Positions 14,925 through 26,927 of a DNA stretch of 64,000 nt are shown one piece after another. The notes beneath the pieces are model-generated. The model ran no database searches. It was not told the origin of the DNA and saw only the letters and a program-made list of their open reading frames with translations. Within the stretch, counting starts at the first letter, position 1. Each line of letters starts with the position of its first letter. The translations under genes and the position numbers were made by a program. The stretch is from Bradyrhizobium zhengyangense (GTDB lineage Bacteria > Pseudomonadota > Alphaproteobacteria > Rhizobiales > Xanthobacteraceae). The DNA lies in assembly GCF_022012435.1 (NCBI RefSeq), contig NZ_JAKLUA010000001.1, positions 620,001 through 684,000 of the forward strand, read 5' to 3'.

Positions 14925-16928
14925 TCACTCTCCGGAAGCTTCGACCACGGCGAGCTCGATGCCTTCCTGCACGATGTCGCCGACCTTGCACTTGATGGAC
15001 TTCAGCACGCCGGCATAGGGCGCCCGCAAGGTCTGCTCCATCTTCATCACTTCCAGCGTAAGGATCGGTGCGCCCTTCTCGAGTTTGGCGCCCTCCTCGG
15101 CCAGCACGGCGACGACAGTACCCGGCAGAGGCGCTGCGATCTTGTCCGCGCCGGTCTGCTCGTCGGTCTCGCCGCCGAATGGATCGACCCAGTGCAGGTC
15201 GAAGCGGCCGTTGCGCGTACGCAAATACAGCTCGTGGCCGTCGATCACGGCGGCGACGGATGATTTGACGCCATCCAGTGTCAGATCGAAGCCGCCGTCC
15301 TTCGGCACAACAGTGAACGCCAGCTCACGCTCGCCGATCACGAGCGTCGACGGCCCGCTGCCATAGTTCAGCGCGATTTTCTGCTCGGGGCCATGGCCGA
15401 CGCGCAAGGCGAAGTTGCGCTGGCGACGGCCGACCGGCTGCCAGCCAAAGGTCTGCCACGGGGAGTTTGCCTCGCCTTGCGCCGCCCGCCGTTCGTCATT
15501 GACGATCGCGGCAACTGCGGCGCAGAGCTCGAGCTCGCCAGGCGCTGGCGCTCCCGAGGTGAGCGCCGCCAGCTCGCGCTCGATGAAGCCGGTGTCGATC
15601 GCATTGGCCCGCACCTTCGGGTGCGTGATCAGCGCGGACAGGAACGGGATGTTGGTGACGATGCCACGGACGTCGGAGTCTTCCAGGCCACGGTTGAGGC
15701 GGTCGATCGCCACGTCACGCGTCGGCGCCCAGGCGATCATTTTTGCCAGCATGGCGTCGTAGTACGGCGAGACGCTATCGCCATCTCGATAGCCGGCATC
15801 GATGCGCAGGCCGCCCGTCTCCGCCGGCAATCGCCAGGTCGATATCCTGCCGACCGACGGCATGAAGTTCTTGGTCGGGTTCTCGGCATAGACACGAGCC
15901 TCGACGGCGTGGCCGTTGAGCTTGATCTCGTCCTGTTTCAGCGGCAGCGCCTCGCCGAAAGCGACGCGCAGCTGCCACTCGACGAGGTCGACGCCCGTGA
16001 TCAGCTCGGTGACGGGATGCTCGACCTGAAGACGCGTGTTCATCTCGATGAAGAACACGTCCTTGCCGTCGGAGACGAATTCGATGGTGCCGGCGCCGAC
16101 ATAGTTCACAGCGCCTGCCGCCTTGCGCGCGGCAGCGCAGACGGTCTCACGCTGGGCGGCATTGAGCGTCGGCGACGGCGCTTCCTCGATCACCTTCTGG
16201 TGCCGGCGCTGCAGGGTGCATTCGCGCTCGAACAGCGACAGCAGATTGCCGTGGCTGTCGCCGATGATCTGCACCTCGATATGCCTGGGATTGTCGACAT
16301 ATTTCTCGATCAGCATACGGTCGTCGCCGAACGCCGCCTTGGCTTCGCGCTTGGCGCTAACGATCGCCGGCCCGAGTTCGGCAGCCGAACGCACGATCCG
16401 CATGCCGCGGCCACCGCCGCCGGCGGAGGCTTTCACCAGCACGGGGAAGCCGGCCTTTTCAGCCGCCTTTGCCAGCGTCGTATCGTCCTGCGCATCGCCG
16501 TGATAGCCGGGCACCAGCGGCACCCCGGCCTTCTCCATCAGCGCCTTCGAGCCTGACTTCGAGCCCATCGCATTCATCATCTCGGCGGTCGGGCCGACGA
16601 AGACGAGGCCGGCGTCGTAACAGGCCTGTGCGAATTCGGCATTCTCCGACAGGAAGCCGTAACCGGGATGCACGGCCTCGGCACCGGTCTTGCGCGCGGC
16701 TTCGATTAGCCGTTCGACACTGAGATAGCTGTCGCGGGCGCGCGCGGGTCCGAGCAGCACGGCCTCATCGGCGAGCGCGACATGCATGGCATCACGGTCG
16801 GCCTCGGAATAGACGGCGACCGTGCGCAGCCCCATGGCACGGGCGGTGCGGATGACGCGGCAGGCGATCTCGCCGCGGTTGGCGATCAGGAGGGTGCGAA
16901 AGCGGCGGTAGAGTTTTGTGCGGTCCAT
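14925..16928 (-). CDS. mccA: Methylcrotonyl-CoA carboxylase alpha (biotin) subunit
   Basis: The 667-residue protein has a biotin carboxylase part (TLLIANRGEIACRVIRTARA, the ATP-grasp loop KASAGGGGRGMRIV, EMNTRLQVEHPVTE). It ends in a biotinyl domain with LEVMKMEQTLRAP, where the lysine carries biotin. Together with the beta subunit it carboxylates 3-methylcrotonyl-CoA in leucine degradation. I start at ATG 16928 (MDRTKLYRRFRTLLIANRGE) because the longer frame overlaps the beta-subunit gene. Other acyl-CoA carboxylases share this layout; the neighbouring genes decide the assignment. Confidence 0.92.
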   Translation of the reverse strand: MDRTKLYRRFRTLLIANRGEIACRVIRTARAMGLRTVAVYSEADRDAMHVALADEAVLLGPARARDSYLSVERLIEAARKTGAEAVHPGYGFLSENAEFAQACYDAGLVFVGPTAEMMNAMGSKSGSKALMEKAGVPLVPGYHGDAQDDTTLAKAAEKAGFPVLVKASAGGGGRGMRIVRSAAELGPAIVSAKREAKAAFGDDRMLIEKYVDNPRHIEVQIIGDSHGNLLSLFERECTLQRRHQKVIEEAPSPTLNAAQRETVCAAARKAAGAVNYVGAGTIEFVSDGKDVFFIEMNTRLQVEHPVTELITGVDLVEWQLRVAFGEALPLKQDEIKLNGHAVEARVYAENPTKNFMPSVGRISTWRLPAETGGLRIDAGYRDGDSVSPYYDAMLAKMIAWAPTRDVAIDRLNRGLEDSDVRGIVTNIPFLSALITHPKVRANAIDTGFIERELAALTSGAPAPGELELCAAVAAIVNDERRAAQGEANSPWQTFGWQPVGRRQRNFALRVGHGPEQKIALNYGSGPSTLVIGERELAFTVVPKDGGFDLTLDGVKSSVAAVIDGHELYLRTRNGRFDLHWVDPFGGETDEQTGADKIAAPLPGTVVAVLAEEGAKLEKGAPILTLEVMKMEQTLRAPYAGVLKSIKCKVGDIVQEGIELAVVEASGE

Positions 16929-16932
16929 CGCA

Positions 16933-18537
16933 TCACATCCTGAACAGGCCGAACTTCGTCGGCTCGATCGGCGCATTCGATGCCGCCGAGAGGCCAAGGC
17001 CGAGCACGAGACGCGTGTCGGCCGGATCGATCACGCCGTCGTCCCACAGACGCGCGGTCGCGTAATAAGGATGCCCCTGGCTCTCATACTGATCGCGGAT
17101 CGGCTTGCGGAACTTATCTTCCTCCTCCTTCGACCAGCTATCGCCTTTGGCCTCGATATTGTCGCGCCGGACCTGGCTCAGCACCATGGAGGCCTGCTCG
17201 CCGCCCATCACCGAGATACGCGCGTTCGGCCACATCCAGAGGAAGCGCGGCGCGTAGGCGCGGCCGCACATGCCGTAATTGCCGGCGCCATAGGAGCCGC
17301 CGATCACGACAGTGAATTTCGGCACCGAGGCGGTCGCCACCGCCGTCACCAACTTGGCCCCGTCGCGCGCGATGCCACCGGCCTCGTATTTCTTGCCGAC
17401 CATGAAGCCGGTGATGTTCTGCAGGAACACCAGCGGAATGCCGCGCTGGCAGCACAGCTCGATGAAGTGCGCGCCCTTCAGCGAGCTCTCGCTGAACAGG
17501 ATGCCGTTGTTGGCGATAATGCCGACTGGATAACCCCAGATATGGGCGAAGCCACACACCAACGTCGTGCCGTAGAGCTTCTTGAACTCGTCGAACTCGG
17601 AGCCGTCAACCACACGCGCAATGATGTCGTGCACGTCGAACGGCTTGCGGCCATCGACGGGCACCACGCCGTAGATCTCCTCCGCCGCAAACAGCGGATC
17701 GCGCGGCGGATGCATGTTGAGGTTCGGCCGCGCGGACGGCTTCAGTGTGCCGACGATACGGCGGGCAATGCCGATCGCATGGGCATCATTCTGAGCGTAG
17801 TGATCGGTGACACCGGATTGCCGCGAATGCACGTCGGCGCCGCCGAGCTCTTCGGCGCTGACGACCTCGCCGGTCGCGGCCTTCACCAGCGGCGGGCCGC
17901 CGAGGAAGATGGTGCCTTGATTGCGCACGATGATGCTCTCGTCCGACATCGCAGGCACGTAAGCGCCGCCGGCGGTGCAGGAGCCCATCACGATGGCGAT
18001 CTGCGGAATGCCTTGGGAGGACATCTGCGCCTGGTTGTAGAAGATGCGGCCGAAATGCCGCTCGTCCGGGAAGATTTCGTCCTGCAGCGGCAGGAAGGCG
18101 CCGCCGGAATCGACCATGTAGACGCAGGGCAGATTGTTCTGCCGAGCGATGTCCTGCGCCCGCAGATGCTTCTTCACGGTCATGGGATAATAGGTGCCGC
18201 CCTTGATGGTGGCATCGTTGGCGACGATGACGCATTCGCGGCCCGAGATACGGCCGACGCCGGTGACGATGCTCGCCGAATGCACGTCGCCGCCGTAGAG
18301 GCCGTGCGCCGCCAGCGGCGACAACTCCAGGAACGAGGTGCCGGGATCGACCAGCAGATCGACGCGCTCACGCGCCAGCATCTTGCCGCGCGATGTATGG
18401 CGGTTGCGCGAGGCCTCGCCGCCGCCGCCGGCGACCTGGGCGAGCTTTTCACGCAAATCCGCAACGAGGCCGCGCATGGCATCCGCATTGCGCGCGAAAT
18501 CGGATGACGATGGATCGATGCTGGAATGGAGCGGCAT
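16933..18537 (-). CDS. mccB: Methylcrotonyl-CoA carboxylase beta subunit
   Basis: The 534-residue carboxyltransferase subunit contains the two crotonase-like halves. Visible motifs are [20 protein letters not shown], the acyl-CoA loop [20 protein letters not shown], and in the C-terminal half [20 protein letters not shown] and [20 protein letters not shown]. The length and these motifs fit MccB/LiuB more closely than propionyl-CoA carboxylase. It lies between isovaleryl-CoA dehydrogenase and the alpha subunit on the same strand. Confidence 0.93.
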   Translation of the reverse strand: MPLHSSIDPSSSDFARNADAMRGLVADLREKLAQVAGGGGEASRNRHTSRGKMLARERVDLLVDPGTSFLELSPLAAHGLYGGDVHSASIVTGVGRISGRECVIVANDATIKGGTYYPMTVKKHLRAQDIARQNNLPCVYMVDSGGAFLPLQDEIFPDERHFGRIFYNQAQMSSQGIPQIAIVMGSCTAGGAYVPAMSDESIIVRNQGTIFLGGPPLVKAATGEVVSAEELGGADVHSRQSGVTDHYAQNDAHAIGIARRIVGTLKPSARPNLNMHPPRDPLFAAEEIYGVVPVDGRKPFDVHDIIARVVDGSEFDEFKKLYGTTLVCGFAHIWGYPVGIIANNGILFSESSLKGAHFIELCCQRGIPLVFLQNITGFMVGKKYEAGGIARDGAKLVTAVATASVPKFTVVIGGSYGAGNYGMCGRAYAPRFLWMWPNARISVMGGEQASMVLSQVRRDNIEAKGDSWSKEEEDKFRKPIRDQYESQGHPYYATARLWDDGVIDPADTRLVLGLGLSAASNAPIEPTKFGLFRM

Positions 18538-18571
18538 GTGGTCCCGCGTTTCTGATGACGTGGTTGAGGGT

Positions 18572-19744
18572 TTAGGCGGTTTCCGACATCAGCTCACGGC
18601 CGATCAGCATGCGGCGCACTTCTGATGTCCCCGCGCCGATCTCGTAGAGCTTCGCGTCGCGCCAGAGCCGGCCGACCGGAAATTCGGATGTATAGCCGAC
18701 GCCGCCGAGCGCCTGGATCGCCTCGCCCGCCATCCATGTCGCCTTTTCGGCGGAATAGAGAATGGCCGCCGCCGCGTCCTTGCGCAGTGTGCGCGCGTGG
18801 TCGGCGTGGTCGCAGGCCTTTCCCACGGCGTAGACGTAAGCGCGCGTAGCCTGCCAGGTCGCATACATGTCGGCGAGCTTGCCCTGCATCAGCTGGAAAT
18901 CGCCGATCGGTTGGCCAAATTGCTTGCGCTCGTGCATGTAGGGCACGACAGCGTCCATGCAGGCGGCCATGATTCCGAGCGGTCCGCCCGACAGCACAGC
19001 GCGCTCATAGTCGAGGCCCGACATCAGCACCTTGACGCCTTCGCCGACCTTACCCATCACGTTCTCTTCAGGCACCTCGCATTCGTCGAAGAACAGCGGA
19101 TAGGTATTGGAGCCGCGCATGCCGAGCTTGTCGAGATGCTGGCCGTGGCTGAAGCCTTTAAAGCCCTTCTCGATCAAGAAGGCGGTCATGCCGCGCGGGC
19201 CGGCCTCGGGATCGGTCTTGGCGTAGACCACCAGCACGTCGGCATCGCCGCCATTGGTGATCCACATCTTCGAGCCGTTGAGCACATAGCGATCGCCGCG
19301 CTTGTCGGCACGCAGCTTCATCGAGACGACATCGGAGCCGGCGCCCGGCTCGGACATTGCGAGCGCCCCGACATATTCGCCTGATATCAGCTTCGGCAGA
19401 TAGCGCTGGCGCTGGGCGTCACTGCCGTTGCGGCGGATCTGGTTGACGCAAAGATTGGAGTGCGCGCCATAGGACAGGCCCACGGCCGCGGAGCCGCGCG
19501 ATATCTCCTCCATGGCGACAATATGGGCGAGATAGCCCATGTTGGAGCCGCCATATTGCTCCGGCGCGGTCATGCCGAGCACGCCGAGGTCGCCGAGCCG
19601 CTTCCACAGGTCGGCCGGGAACAGATTGGCCTTCTCGATCTCGGCGGCGCGCGGGGCGATCTCCGCCTCTACGAAGGCGCGCAGCGTGTCGCGCAGCATG
19701 CTGATGTCGTCGCCCAGATCGAAATCGATGCTCGGGATGTTCAA
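18572..19744 (-). CDS. ivd: Isovaleryl-CoA dehydrogenase
   Basis: The 390-residue flavoprotein oxidises isovaleryl-CoA to 3-methylcrotonyl-CoA. Motifs include [60 protein letters not shown] and [20 protein letters not shown], where the Glu is the usual catalytic base of this subfamily. The start is TTG at 19744, with AGGAGG ideally placed 7 bases upstream. It is the first gene of the operon and divergent from an AraC-type regulator. Confidence 0.93.
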   Translation of the reverse strand: MNIPSIDFDLGDDISMLRDTLRAFVEAEIAPRAAEIEKANLFPADLWKRLGDLGVLGMTAPEQYGGSNMGYLAHIVAMEEISRGSAAVGLSYGAHSNLCVNQIRRNGSDAQRQRYLPKLISGEYVGALAMSEPGAGSDVVSMKLRADKRGDRYVLNGSKMWITNGGDADVLVVYAKTDPEAGPRGMTAFLIEKGFKGFSHGQHLDKLGMRGSNTYPLFFDECEVPEENVMGKVGEGVKVLMSGLDYERAVLSGGPLGIMAACMDAVVPYMHERKQFGQPIGDFQLMQGKLADMYATWQATRAYVYAVGKACDHADHARTLRKDAAAAILYSAEKATWMAGEAIQALGGVGYTSEFPVGRLWRDAKLYEIGAGTSEVRRMLIGRELMSETA

Positions 19745-19858
19745 GGCGATTCCTCCTAGATCTTGTCGGGTCCGAACCTACCCCCGCCCGGGCGTTCTGG
19801 CGGTCGAAAAGGTTGCATTTTCCGCCAAGTTTGGCGAGGATTTTCCAAAGGACATCCA

Positions 19859-20887
19859 ATGCCTTTCCAGGCCGCAACAGCCACGCCCCGCCGCGCCATG
19901 ACCCCCGCCGCTTTCGTCCTCGGCGTGGTCGCGGCCTATGCCCGACATGGACGGGATCCGGCTGAGGCGCTCGCCAAGGGCCAGGTCCCATCCGATCTCG
20001 TTCGGTCGGCCAACGGGCGGATTACGGCCGCCCAGTTCGAGGCGCTGGCCGGCCACGCCATGCGCGAGCTCGACGACGAGGCGCTCGGCTGGTTCTCGCG
20101 CCGCCTGCCGTGGGGCAGCTACGGCATGCTGTGCCGTGCCTCGATCACCGCGCCCAATCTCGAGGTCGCGCTGAAACGCTGGTGCCGGCATCACCGCCTG
20201 CTGACCGAGGACGTGCTGTTCGAGCTTGCGGTCAGCGGCGAGACCGCGACCATCTCCATTCGCGAGCAGCGCGATCTCGGCGACTGCCGCGAATTCTGCC
20301 TCGTCACCCTGCTCCGTTATGTGCTCGGCTTCTCCTGCTGGGCGGTGGATTCCGCAATTGCGTTACGTGCGGCGGAATTTCCTTATGCAGAGCCCGCCCA
20401 TGTCTCGGTCTATCCGACCATCTTCTGCAAGCACATCCGCTTCGACGCGGACGCGGCATGCATCGTCTTCGACAAGCATTATCTCTCGCTGCCGCTGACG
20501 CGCAGCCCCGCCAACCTCGACAGCATGCTCAAGGGCGCGCTGCGCCTGACGGTGCTGCCCTATCGCCGCGACCGCTTGCTGGTCGAGCGTGTCCGCCGCG
20601 TGCTGCGCGAGGGGCGCGGACGCATTCTCGGCGCAGAGGATGTCGCAAGCGAACTCGCGCTGTCCACCCGCACCATGCATCGTCGGCTGCGCGAAGAAGC
20701 AACTTCGCTGCGCGACCTGAAGGAAGAAGCAAAGCTCGAGCTCGCCAAGCAGGAGCTGATGCGCGGGCGCACGCCGATCAAGCGGATCGCCGAGATCGCC
20801 GGCTTCCGCAACGAGAAGAGTTTTTCCCGGGCTTTCCGCTCCTGGACCGGCGCCAGCCCGCGCGAATTTCGCGACCGCTATCGCTAA
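19859..20887 (+). CDS. AraC-type transcription regulator, divergent from leucine operon
   Basis: The 342-residue protein starts MPFQAATATPRRAMTPAAFV with AAAGGA 8 bases upstream. An N-terminal arabinose-binding-like ligand domain spans about residues 20-210. The C-terminal double helix-turn-helix is visible as DVASELALSTRTMHRRLREE, then AKQELMRGRTPIKRIAEIAG and FRNEKSFSRAFRSWTGASPR. Its divergence from ivd, with a 114-base shared gap, strongly suggests that it controls the leucine/isovalerate degradation operon. The effector is unknown. Confidence 0.85.
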   Translation: MPFQAATATPRRAMTPAAFVLGVVAAYARHGRDPAEALAKGQVPSDLVRSANGRITAAQFEALAGHAMRELDDEALGWFSRRLPWGSYGMLCRASITAPNLEVALKRWCRHHRLLTEDVLFELAVSGETATISIREQRDLGDCREFCLVTLLRYVLGFSCWAVDSAIALRAAEFPYAEPAHVSVYPTIFCKHIRFDADAACIVFDKHYLSLPLTRSPANLDSMLKGALRLTVLPYRRDRLLVERVRRVLREGRGRILGAEDVASELALSTRTMHRRLREEATSLRDLKEEAKLELAKQELMRGRTPIKRIAEIAGFRNEKSFSRAFRSWTGASPREFRDRYR

Positions 20888-20979
20888 AACGGCGAGCGAC
20901 CTCATTGTCAGCTCACGAACGCCCGCAATCACGAGTGTTTCGGCGGCACGAGCGGCTGTGCCCATGCCGGGCAAGCCCC

Positions 20980-22402
20980 TCACCTCTCGCGCAAGGATTC
21001 CTGCCTGTACCGCAGCAGCGGCGAGAGAAGATATTCGATGATCCGCCGCTTCCCGGTCTTGATCTCGGCGGTCACCGCCATCCCCGGCTCGAGGTCCGTC
21101 ATGCGGCCGTCGACGAGCATGCTCGTCCGATCAAGCGCAATGCGGGCGGCATAGAGGAGGTCCTGCCCCGCCGGCTCGCTCACCGCAGCGTCGCCGGACC
21201 TCTGCGAACTGCCGGCACGGGCGGCCGCCTTGTCGCGGGTGATGGCATCGCGCGATATGCTCGTCACTCTGCCGCGCAGCACCCCATATTTGGTGAAGTT
21301 GAAAGTGTCGACCTTGATCTCCGCCTCGTCGCCATCGCGAACGAAGCCGATATCGCGGTTGGCCAGCATCGCTTCGATTTCAATAGTCGCCTCGGCGGGG
21401 ACCACCACCAGCAGCGGCTGAGCCGGCGTGACGACACCGCCGACCGTGTGAACCGCAAGCTGTTGCACGGTGCCGTCGATTGGCGCCCGCAGGATCTGGT
21501 CCTGCATGCGCCGCTCGGCTTTGACGAGGTCCTCGGTGAGCTGCGCCGCCTTCTGCTCGGCCTCGACGAGGTCTGTCGTCAGTCCGCGGACATATTCGGC
21601 ACGGGCCTGATCGCGCTGGCCGACGGCCGAGCGTTGTGCGGCCTCGACCTCGGCGAGACGCCATCGCTGCACCACCAGCTCGCGCTGCAGCTCCGTCAAC
21701 CGCACCTTGGCATCGAGATAAGCGATCCGGTTGCCGTATTGAATATTCATGGCCTTCTCGCGCACGTCGGCGGCCTCGGTCACGAGCGGCAGCTCGGCTT
21801 CGACCTTGTCGATTGCCGCCTTGACGCTGTCCGCTTCCGCCCGCTTTTGCGCGATCTGCTGCTCGAGCGCCTCGATCTTGGCGATCTGCTGCTCGGCCTG
21901 CGCGGTCATGACGGCCCTGGCCCGCGCGACCTCCCGCGCCTGCGCCTCGGGCGGCGGTGCAAAGTTGACCGGGTGCAAATCTCCGTCGAGCCCGGCAATG
22001 AGCGCCGAGAGCCGCGCAACGTCGAGCCGGACGCGCTGCAGCTCAGGCCGGATGCGATCGCGGTCCGCCATGCTGGCCGTCTGATCCATGGCGATGAGGA
22101 CGTCGCCCTGCTTCACACGGTCGCCGTCCCGGACGTTGATGCTGGCGATGACGCCGCTGTCCAGGGGCTGGATGGACTTGACCCGATCGGTCGGCACCAC
22201 CTTGCCTTGCGCGGTCGCGACGATGTCGATGTGGCCGAACGAAGCCCAGGCGATCGCTATCAGGAGCGAGGCGCCGATGGTCGCGGCGATGGCGCGGCCG
22301 AGCGGCGAAGCAGGCGTTTCCATGATCTCCAGCGCCGCGGGCAGGAACTCGCGCTCGTCGCTGCGGAGACCGTTTCCGCCCCAGGCGTCCCGCGCAATGG
22401 TG

Positions 22403-22413
<11 letters not shown>
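20980..22413 (-). CDS. Type I secretion membrane-fusion (HlyD-like) protein
   Basis: The 477-residue adaptor has one N-terminal membrane helix (AIAATIGASLLIAIAWASFG). A lipoyl/barrel-sandwich start follows (GKVVPTDRVKSIQPLDSGVI), then about 200 residues of Glu/Gln/Ala-rich coiled coil, and the returning half-motif (MQDQILRAPIDGTVQQLAVH) with a beta domain. It bridges the ABC exporter and a TolC-like outer membrane channel. I start at ATG 22413 (MSASTIARDAWGGNGLRSDE), which overlaps the exporter gene by 11 bases. No TolC gene is in the window. Confidence 0.9.
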
Positions 22414-24547
<2,134 letters not shown>

Positions 24548-24569
24548 GACCCTGATCCCCGACCCGGCT

Positions 24570-25514
24570 CTAGGAGACGTGGGCCGCGGCTGCGATCACG
24601 GCCCCGGCCGGAGGGCCTGCGACCATTTCCACCGGATGCGAGACGATCACGCCGCCGCCGGCGTCGGCGGACACGGCGAAATCCGCATTGGTGAACTGCC
24701 CGATCAGGTTGAGCTTGGCGACTGTCGCGCCGTCGGAGATCGTGAGCACGCCTCCCGTGTTGGCGGCGTTCTCCGAGAAACCAAACGTGGTGCCGGCGCC
24801 GGACTTGATATTGTGCAGGTCGATCTTGTCCGCCGCCTGCCAGCCCGAGATGTATCCGGTGAAGTCGCTGGCCAAGGCGAGATCAAGTGTCGCGTTGGTG
24901 CCACCGAAGGCCATGTCCTTTGCCGTGCCGCCCGCCTGGACGGACAGGAGGCCACCGGTCTCGACCGTGGTTTCGTCGGCACGGCCGCCCTTGAACACGA
25001 TTTCCTTGCCGCCGGCGCCGATGTCCGTTTCCGCGGTGCCGCCCCAATCGTAGAGCACGCCGCCCTTCTCGACGTACGTGAAACCTGCCCCGCCCCCCGA
25101 CTTGACGGACTGCGCCCCGCCCATCAGGTAGCTATAACCTGCGATGCCGCCGGACTCGACGACCTGGAAGCCTCCGGCGTTGACAACCGCAGTGTTGGAG
25201 GCGCCCCACAGATCCTGCACGCCGCCGCCATTGACGATGGTGTCGAAGGCGTTGCCGTGAGCGTCCTGCACGCCACCGGAATTGATGACCGTGTTGTACG
25301 CGGTCGCGCCCTCCCGGAGGTTCTGGAGCCCGCCGTCGTTGATCGTTACGTCGTGCGTCCTTCCGCGATGATAGACATCCTGAACGCCGCCTTCGTTGAT
25401 CGTCGTATTGAAGACGTCACCGCCGACGACGATTTCCGTGCCGCCATTGATGACCGTGTCGGCGTCAGCCATGCCGACCACTCGGATCTGGCCCTTCCCG
25501 ATAGTGCCTGCCAT
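24570..25514 (-). CDS. AIDA-repeat protein, likely type I secretion substrate
   Basis: The 314-residue protein begins MAGTIGKGQIRVVGMADADT. I chose ATG 25514 because GGAG lies 6 bases upstream. Residues 20-215 are a ladder of about ten 18-20-residue repeats of the strand-turn type (TVINGGTEIVVGGDVFNTTI, INEGGVQDVYHRGRT). This is the AIDA/autotransporter passenger pattern of a beta solenoid. The C-terminal 100 residues resemble the ends of rhizobial type I substrates (KIDLHNIKSGAGTTFGFSEN, NADFAVSADAGGGVIVSHP). There is no Sec signal, no autotransporter barrel and no cysteine. The exporter genes follow directly, so it is probably secreted to the surface and may act in adhesion. Confidence 0.8.
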   Translation of the reverse strand: MAGTIGKGQIRVVGMADADTVINGGTEIVVGGDVFNTTINEGGVQDVYHRGRTHDVTINDGGLQNLREGATAYNTVINSGGVQDAHGNAFDTIVNGGGVQDLWGASNTAVVNAGGFQVVESGGIAGYSYLMGGAQSVKSGGGAGFTYVEKGGVLYDWGGTAETDIGAGGKEIVFKGGRADETTVETGGLLSVQAGGTAKDMAFGGTNATLDLALASDFTGYISGWQAADKIDLHNIKSGAGTTFGFSENAANTGGVLTISDGATVAKLNLIGQFTNADFAVSADAGGGVIVSHPVEMVAGPPAGAVIAAAAHVS

Positions 25515-25730
25515 TTTGATCTCCATAAATTTTGTCAAATGCCTGAAGCGAACATGTCGCTGCGCAAATGAGTTTTGATGAACCGTAGCGTCCGGTTGGT
25601 CGCGTCCGGAAACCGGCGGTTCAAACGAATTTTTTTGCGGAGATTTTCCGGGATTATAGGGAAATAAAGCAGGACTATACGGAAATCCGAAGCGTCGTCG
25701 GCGACCCCGTCGCCCTCTCCGTCCCACGCG

Positions 25731-26228
25731 CTAGCCGGCCGAAACGGTCCCTGCCGCAAGCTCCTCAACCGGCAGCGGCACGTCCTTCGCAACGCCAAGA
25801 ACCGGAAAGCTGCGGACGTTCTTCACGTTGGGCATGGCGGCGAAATGCAACAGCTGCTGGCGCATGCTCTCGACGCTCGGCGCCACGCATTTGAGAAGAT
25901 AGTCGGTGTCGCCCGAAATCCGCCAGCACTGCTGTATCCGCGGGATCGCTGAGATCGAGCCCTCGAAGGCCGCGAGCACCGGCTGCGCCTGGCTGCCGAG
26001 CTGGATCGAGACGAACGACACCACCTCATAGCCGAGCAGCCGTTCGTCGATGACCGCGCGCACGGCGCGGATCACCCCGCGCCTGAACAGCGATTTGAGC
26101 CGTCGCAGGCAGTTCGGCGCGGACACGCCGACGCGCAGCGCCAGCTCGTTGTTAAGGACGCGCCCGTCCTGCTGCAATTCGGAGAGTATCTTCAGATCGA
26201 CGCTGTCGAGCTGGTCGCGCCCGGCCAT
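25731..26228 (-). CDS. Lrp/AsnC family transcription regulator
   Basis: The 165-residue product has the Lrp N-terminal winged helix (LDSVDLKILSELQQDGRVLN, then GVSAPNCLRRLKSLFRRGVI) and the RAM/AsnC ligand domain (VSFVSIQLGSQAQPVLAAFE, QCWRISGDTDYLLKCVAPSV). Such proteins usually sense an amino acid. The variant SAPNCLRRLK agrees with the S-x-x-x-x-x-R-x-x-x-L recognition helix. It lies about 220 bases upstream of the AIDA-repeat gene on the same strand. A role in controlling it is possible but not shown. Confidence 0.9.
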   Translation of the reverse strand: MAGRDQLDSVDLKILSELQQDGRVLNNELALRVGVSAPNCLRRLKSLFRRGVIRAVRAVIDERLLGYEVVSFVSIQLGSQAQPVLAAFEGSISAIPRIQQCWRISGDTDYLLKCVAPSVESMRQQLLHFAAMPNVKNVRSFPVLGVAKDVPLPVEELAAGTVSAG

Positions 26229-26321
26229 CCCCTACCTCGTCATGGTCCCGTCATAGGACCAGCGAAGCACGGGGGGCGCGTAGTGCCAAGGCCCGTTCCG
26301 TCGGACGGCCGAAGGAGCCCC

Positions 26322-26627
26322 TTAATGCGTCCAGGGCTCACCGCGGCGGAAAGAGAAATTGTCGGCGTAGGCGACCTGGCGGTGCAAGGAATCCTTGGGC
26401 TCGATCACCTGGTAGGCGATGCCCTTGCGCTCGCAATAGGCGACCGCCTCGTCCTTGGTGTGGAAGCGTAGCGTGATCTGCTGCTTCATGTCGCCGGACG
26501 AGGTCCAGCCCATCAGCGGCTCGACCGAACGGGGCTGCTCCGGCTCGTAATCGAGCTGCCATTCCTTGGTCTTCGACCGGCCGGATTGCATCGCGTTCTT
26601 GGCGGGCTTGAAAATGCGTGCGGTCAT
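26322..26627 (-). CDS. ETC complex I subunit-like protein (NDUFS4 family)
   Basis: The 101-residue product starts MTARIFKPAKNAMQSGRSKT and contains WQLDYEPEQPRSVEPLMGWT, MKQQITLRFHTKDEAVAYCE and NFSFRRGEPWTH. This is the full set of motifs of the alphaproteobacterial homologue of the 18-kDa accessory subunit of NADH dehydrogenase. It likely assists assembly or stability of respiratory complex I at the cytoplasmic face. It is monocistronic here, as usual. Confidence 0.92.
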   Translation of the reverse strand: MTARIFKPAKNAMQSGRSKTKEWQLDYEPEQPRSVEPLMGWTSSGDMKQQITLRFHTKDEAVAYCERKGIAYQVIEPKDSLHRQVAYADNFSFRRGEPWTH

Positions 26628-26833
26628 TGGCGGTCCGGCCTCTTCGTCTTTCGTTCGATTTTCATGCGTCACGGTAGCGATTGGTGCAAACCGCGGGCAT
26701 AGTATAGAGACACCTTTCGGGAACTGATCGGTGATTCCGGCCCTCCCAGGTCCCTCACCGATGGGTATAGTCATTATGCTGCACTGTGACAATTGCGTAC
26801 CCGCCTTCCGTCCGGGAATCCCGCCCGGCGGCC

Positions 26834-26893
26834 AAGCCTTGCCAACACAAGCCTTGCCAACACCTGCCTTGCCAACATTCGCCTCGCCGACCT
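26834..26893 (+). repeat. 15-base tandem repeats upstream of opgC
   Basis: Two exact copies of AAGCCTTGCCAACAC (26834-26848 and 26849-26863) are followed by CTGCCTTGCCAACAT and a degenerate fourth unit. They lie 35-95 bases before the opgC start, in its leader. The repeat length is a multiple of three and would encode a pentapeptide-like LANTS pattern if read from an upstream start, but no start with a good ribosome site is seen there. Confidence 0.75.
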
Positions 26894-26927
26894 CAGCGTA
26901 TCCGTCCCTTTCGAGAGCTTCCGTCGC

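Noticed and set aside
15393..18507. Long plus-strand frames opposite the carboxylase genes
   Set aside because: They have antisense codon composition (Arg, His, Asp-rich). The minus strand carries unmistakable MccA and MccB.
24570..25514. RTX toxin or autotransporter
   Set aside because: No GGxGxDxUx calcium repeats and no C-terminal beta-barrel or passenger signal peptide are visible.
26834..26893. Possible CRISPR array
   Set aside because: The units are contiguous 15-base tandem repeats without unique spacers, and no cas genes are present.
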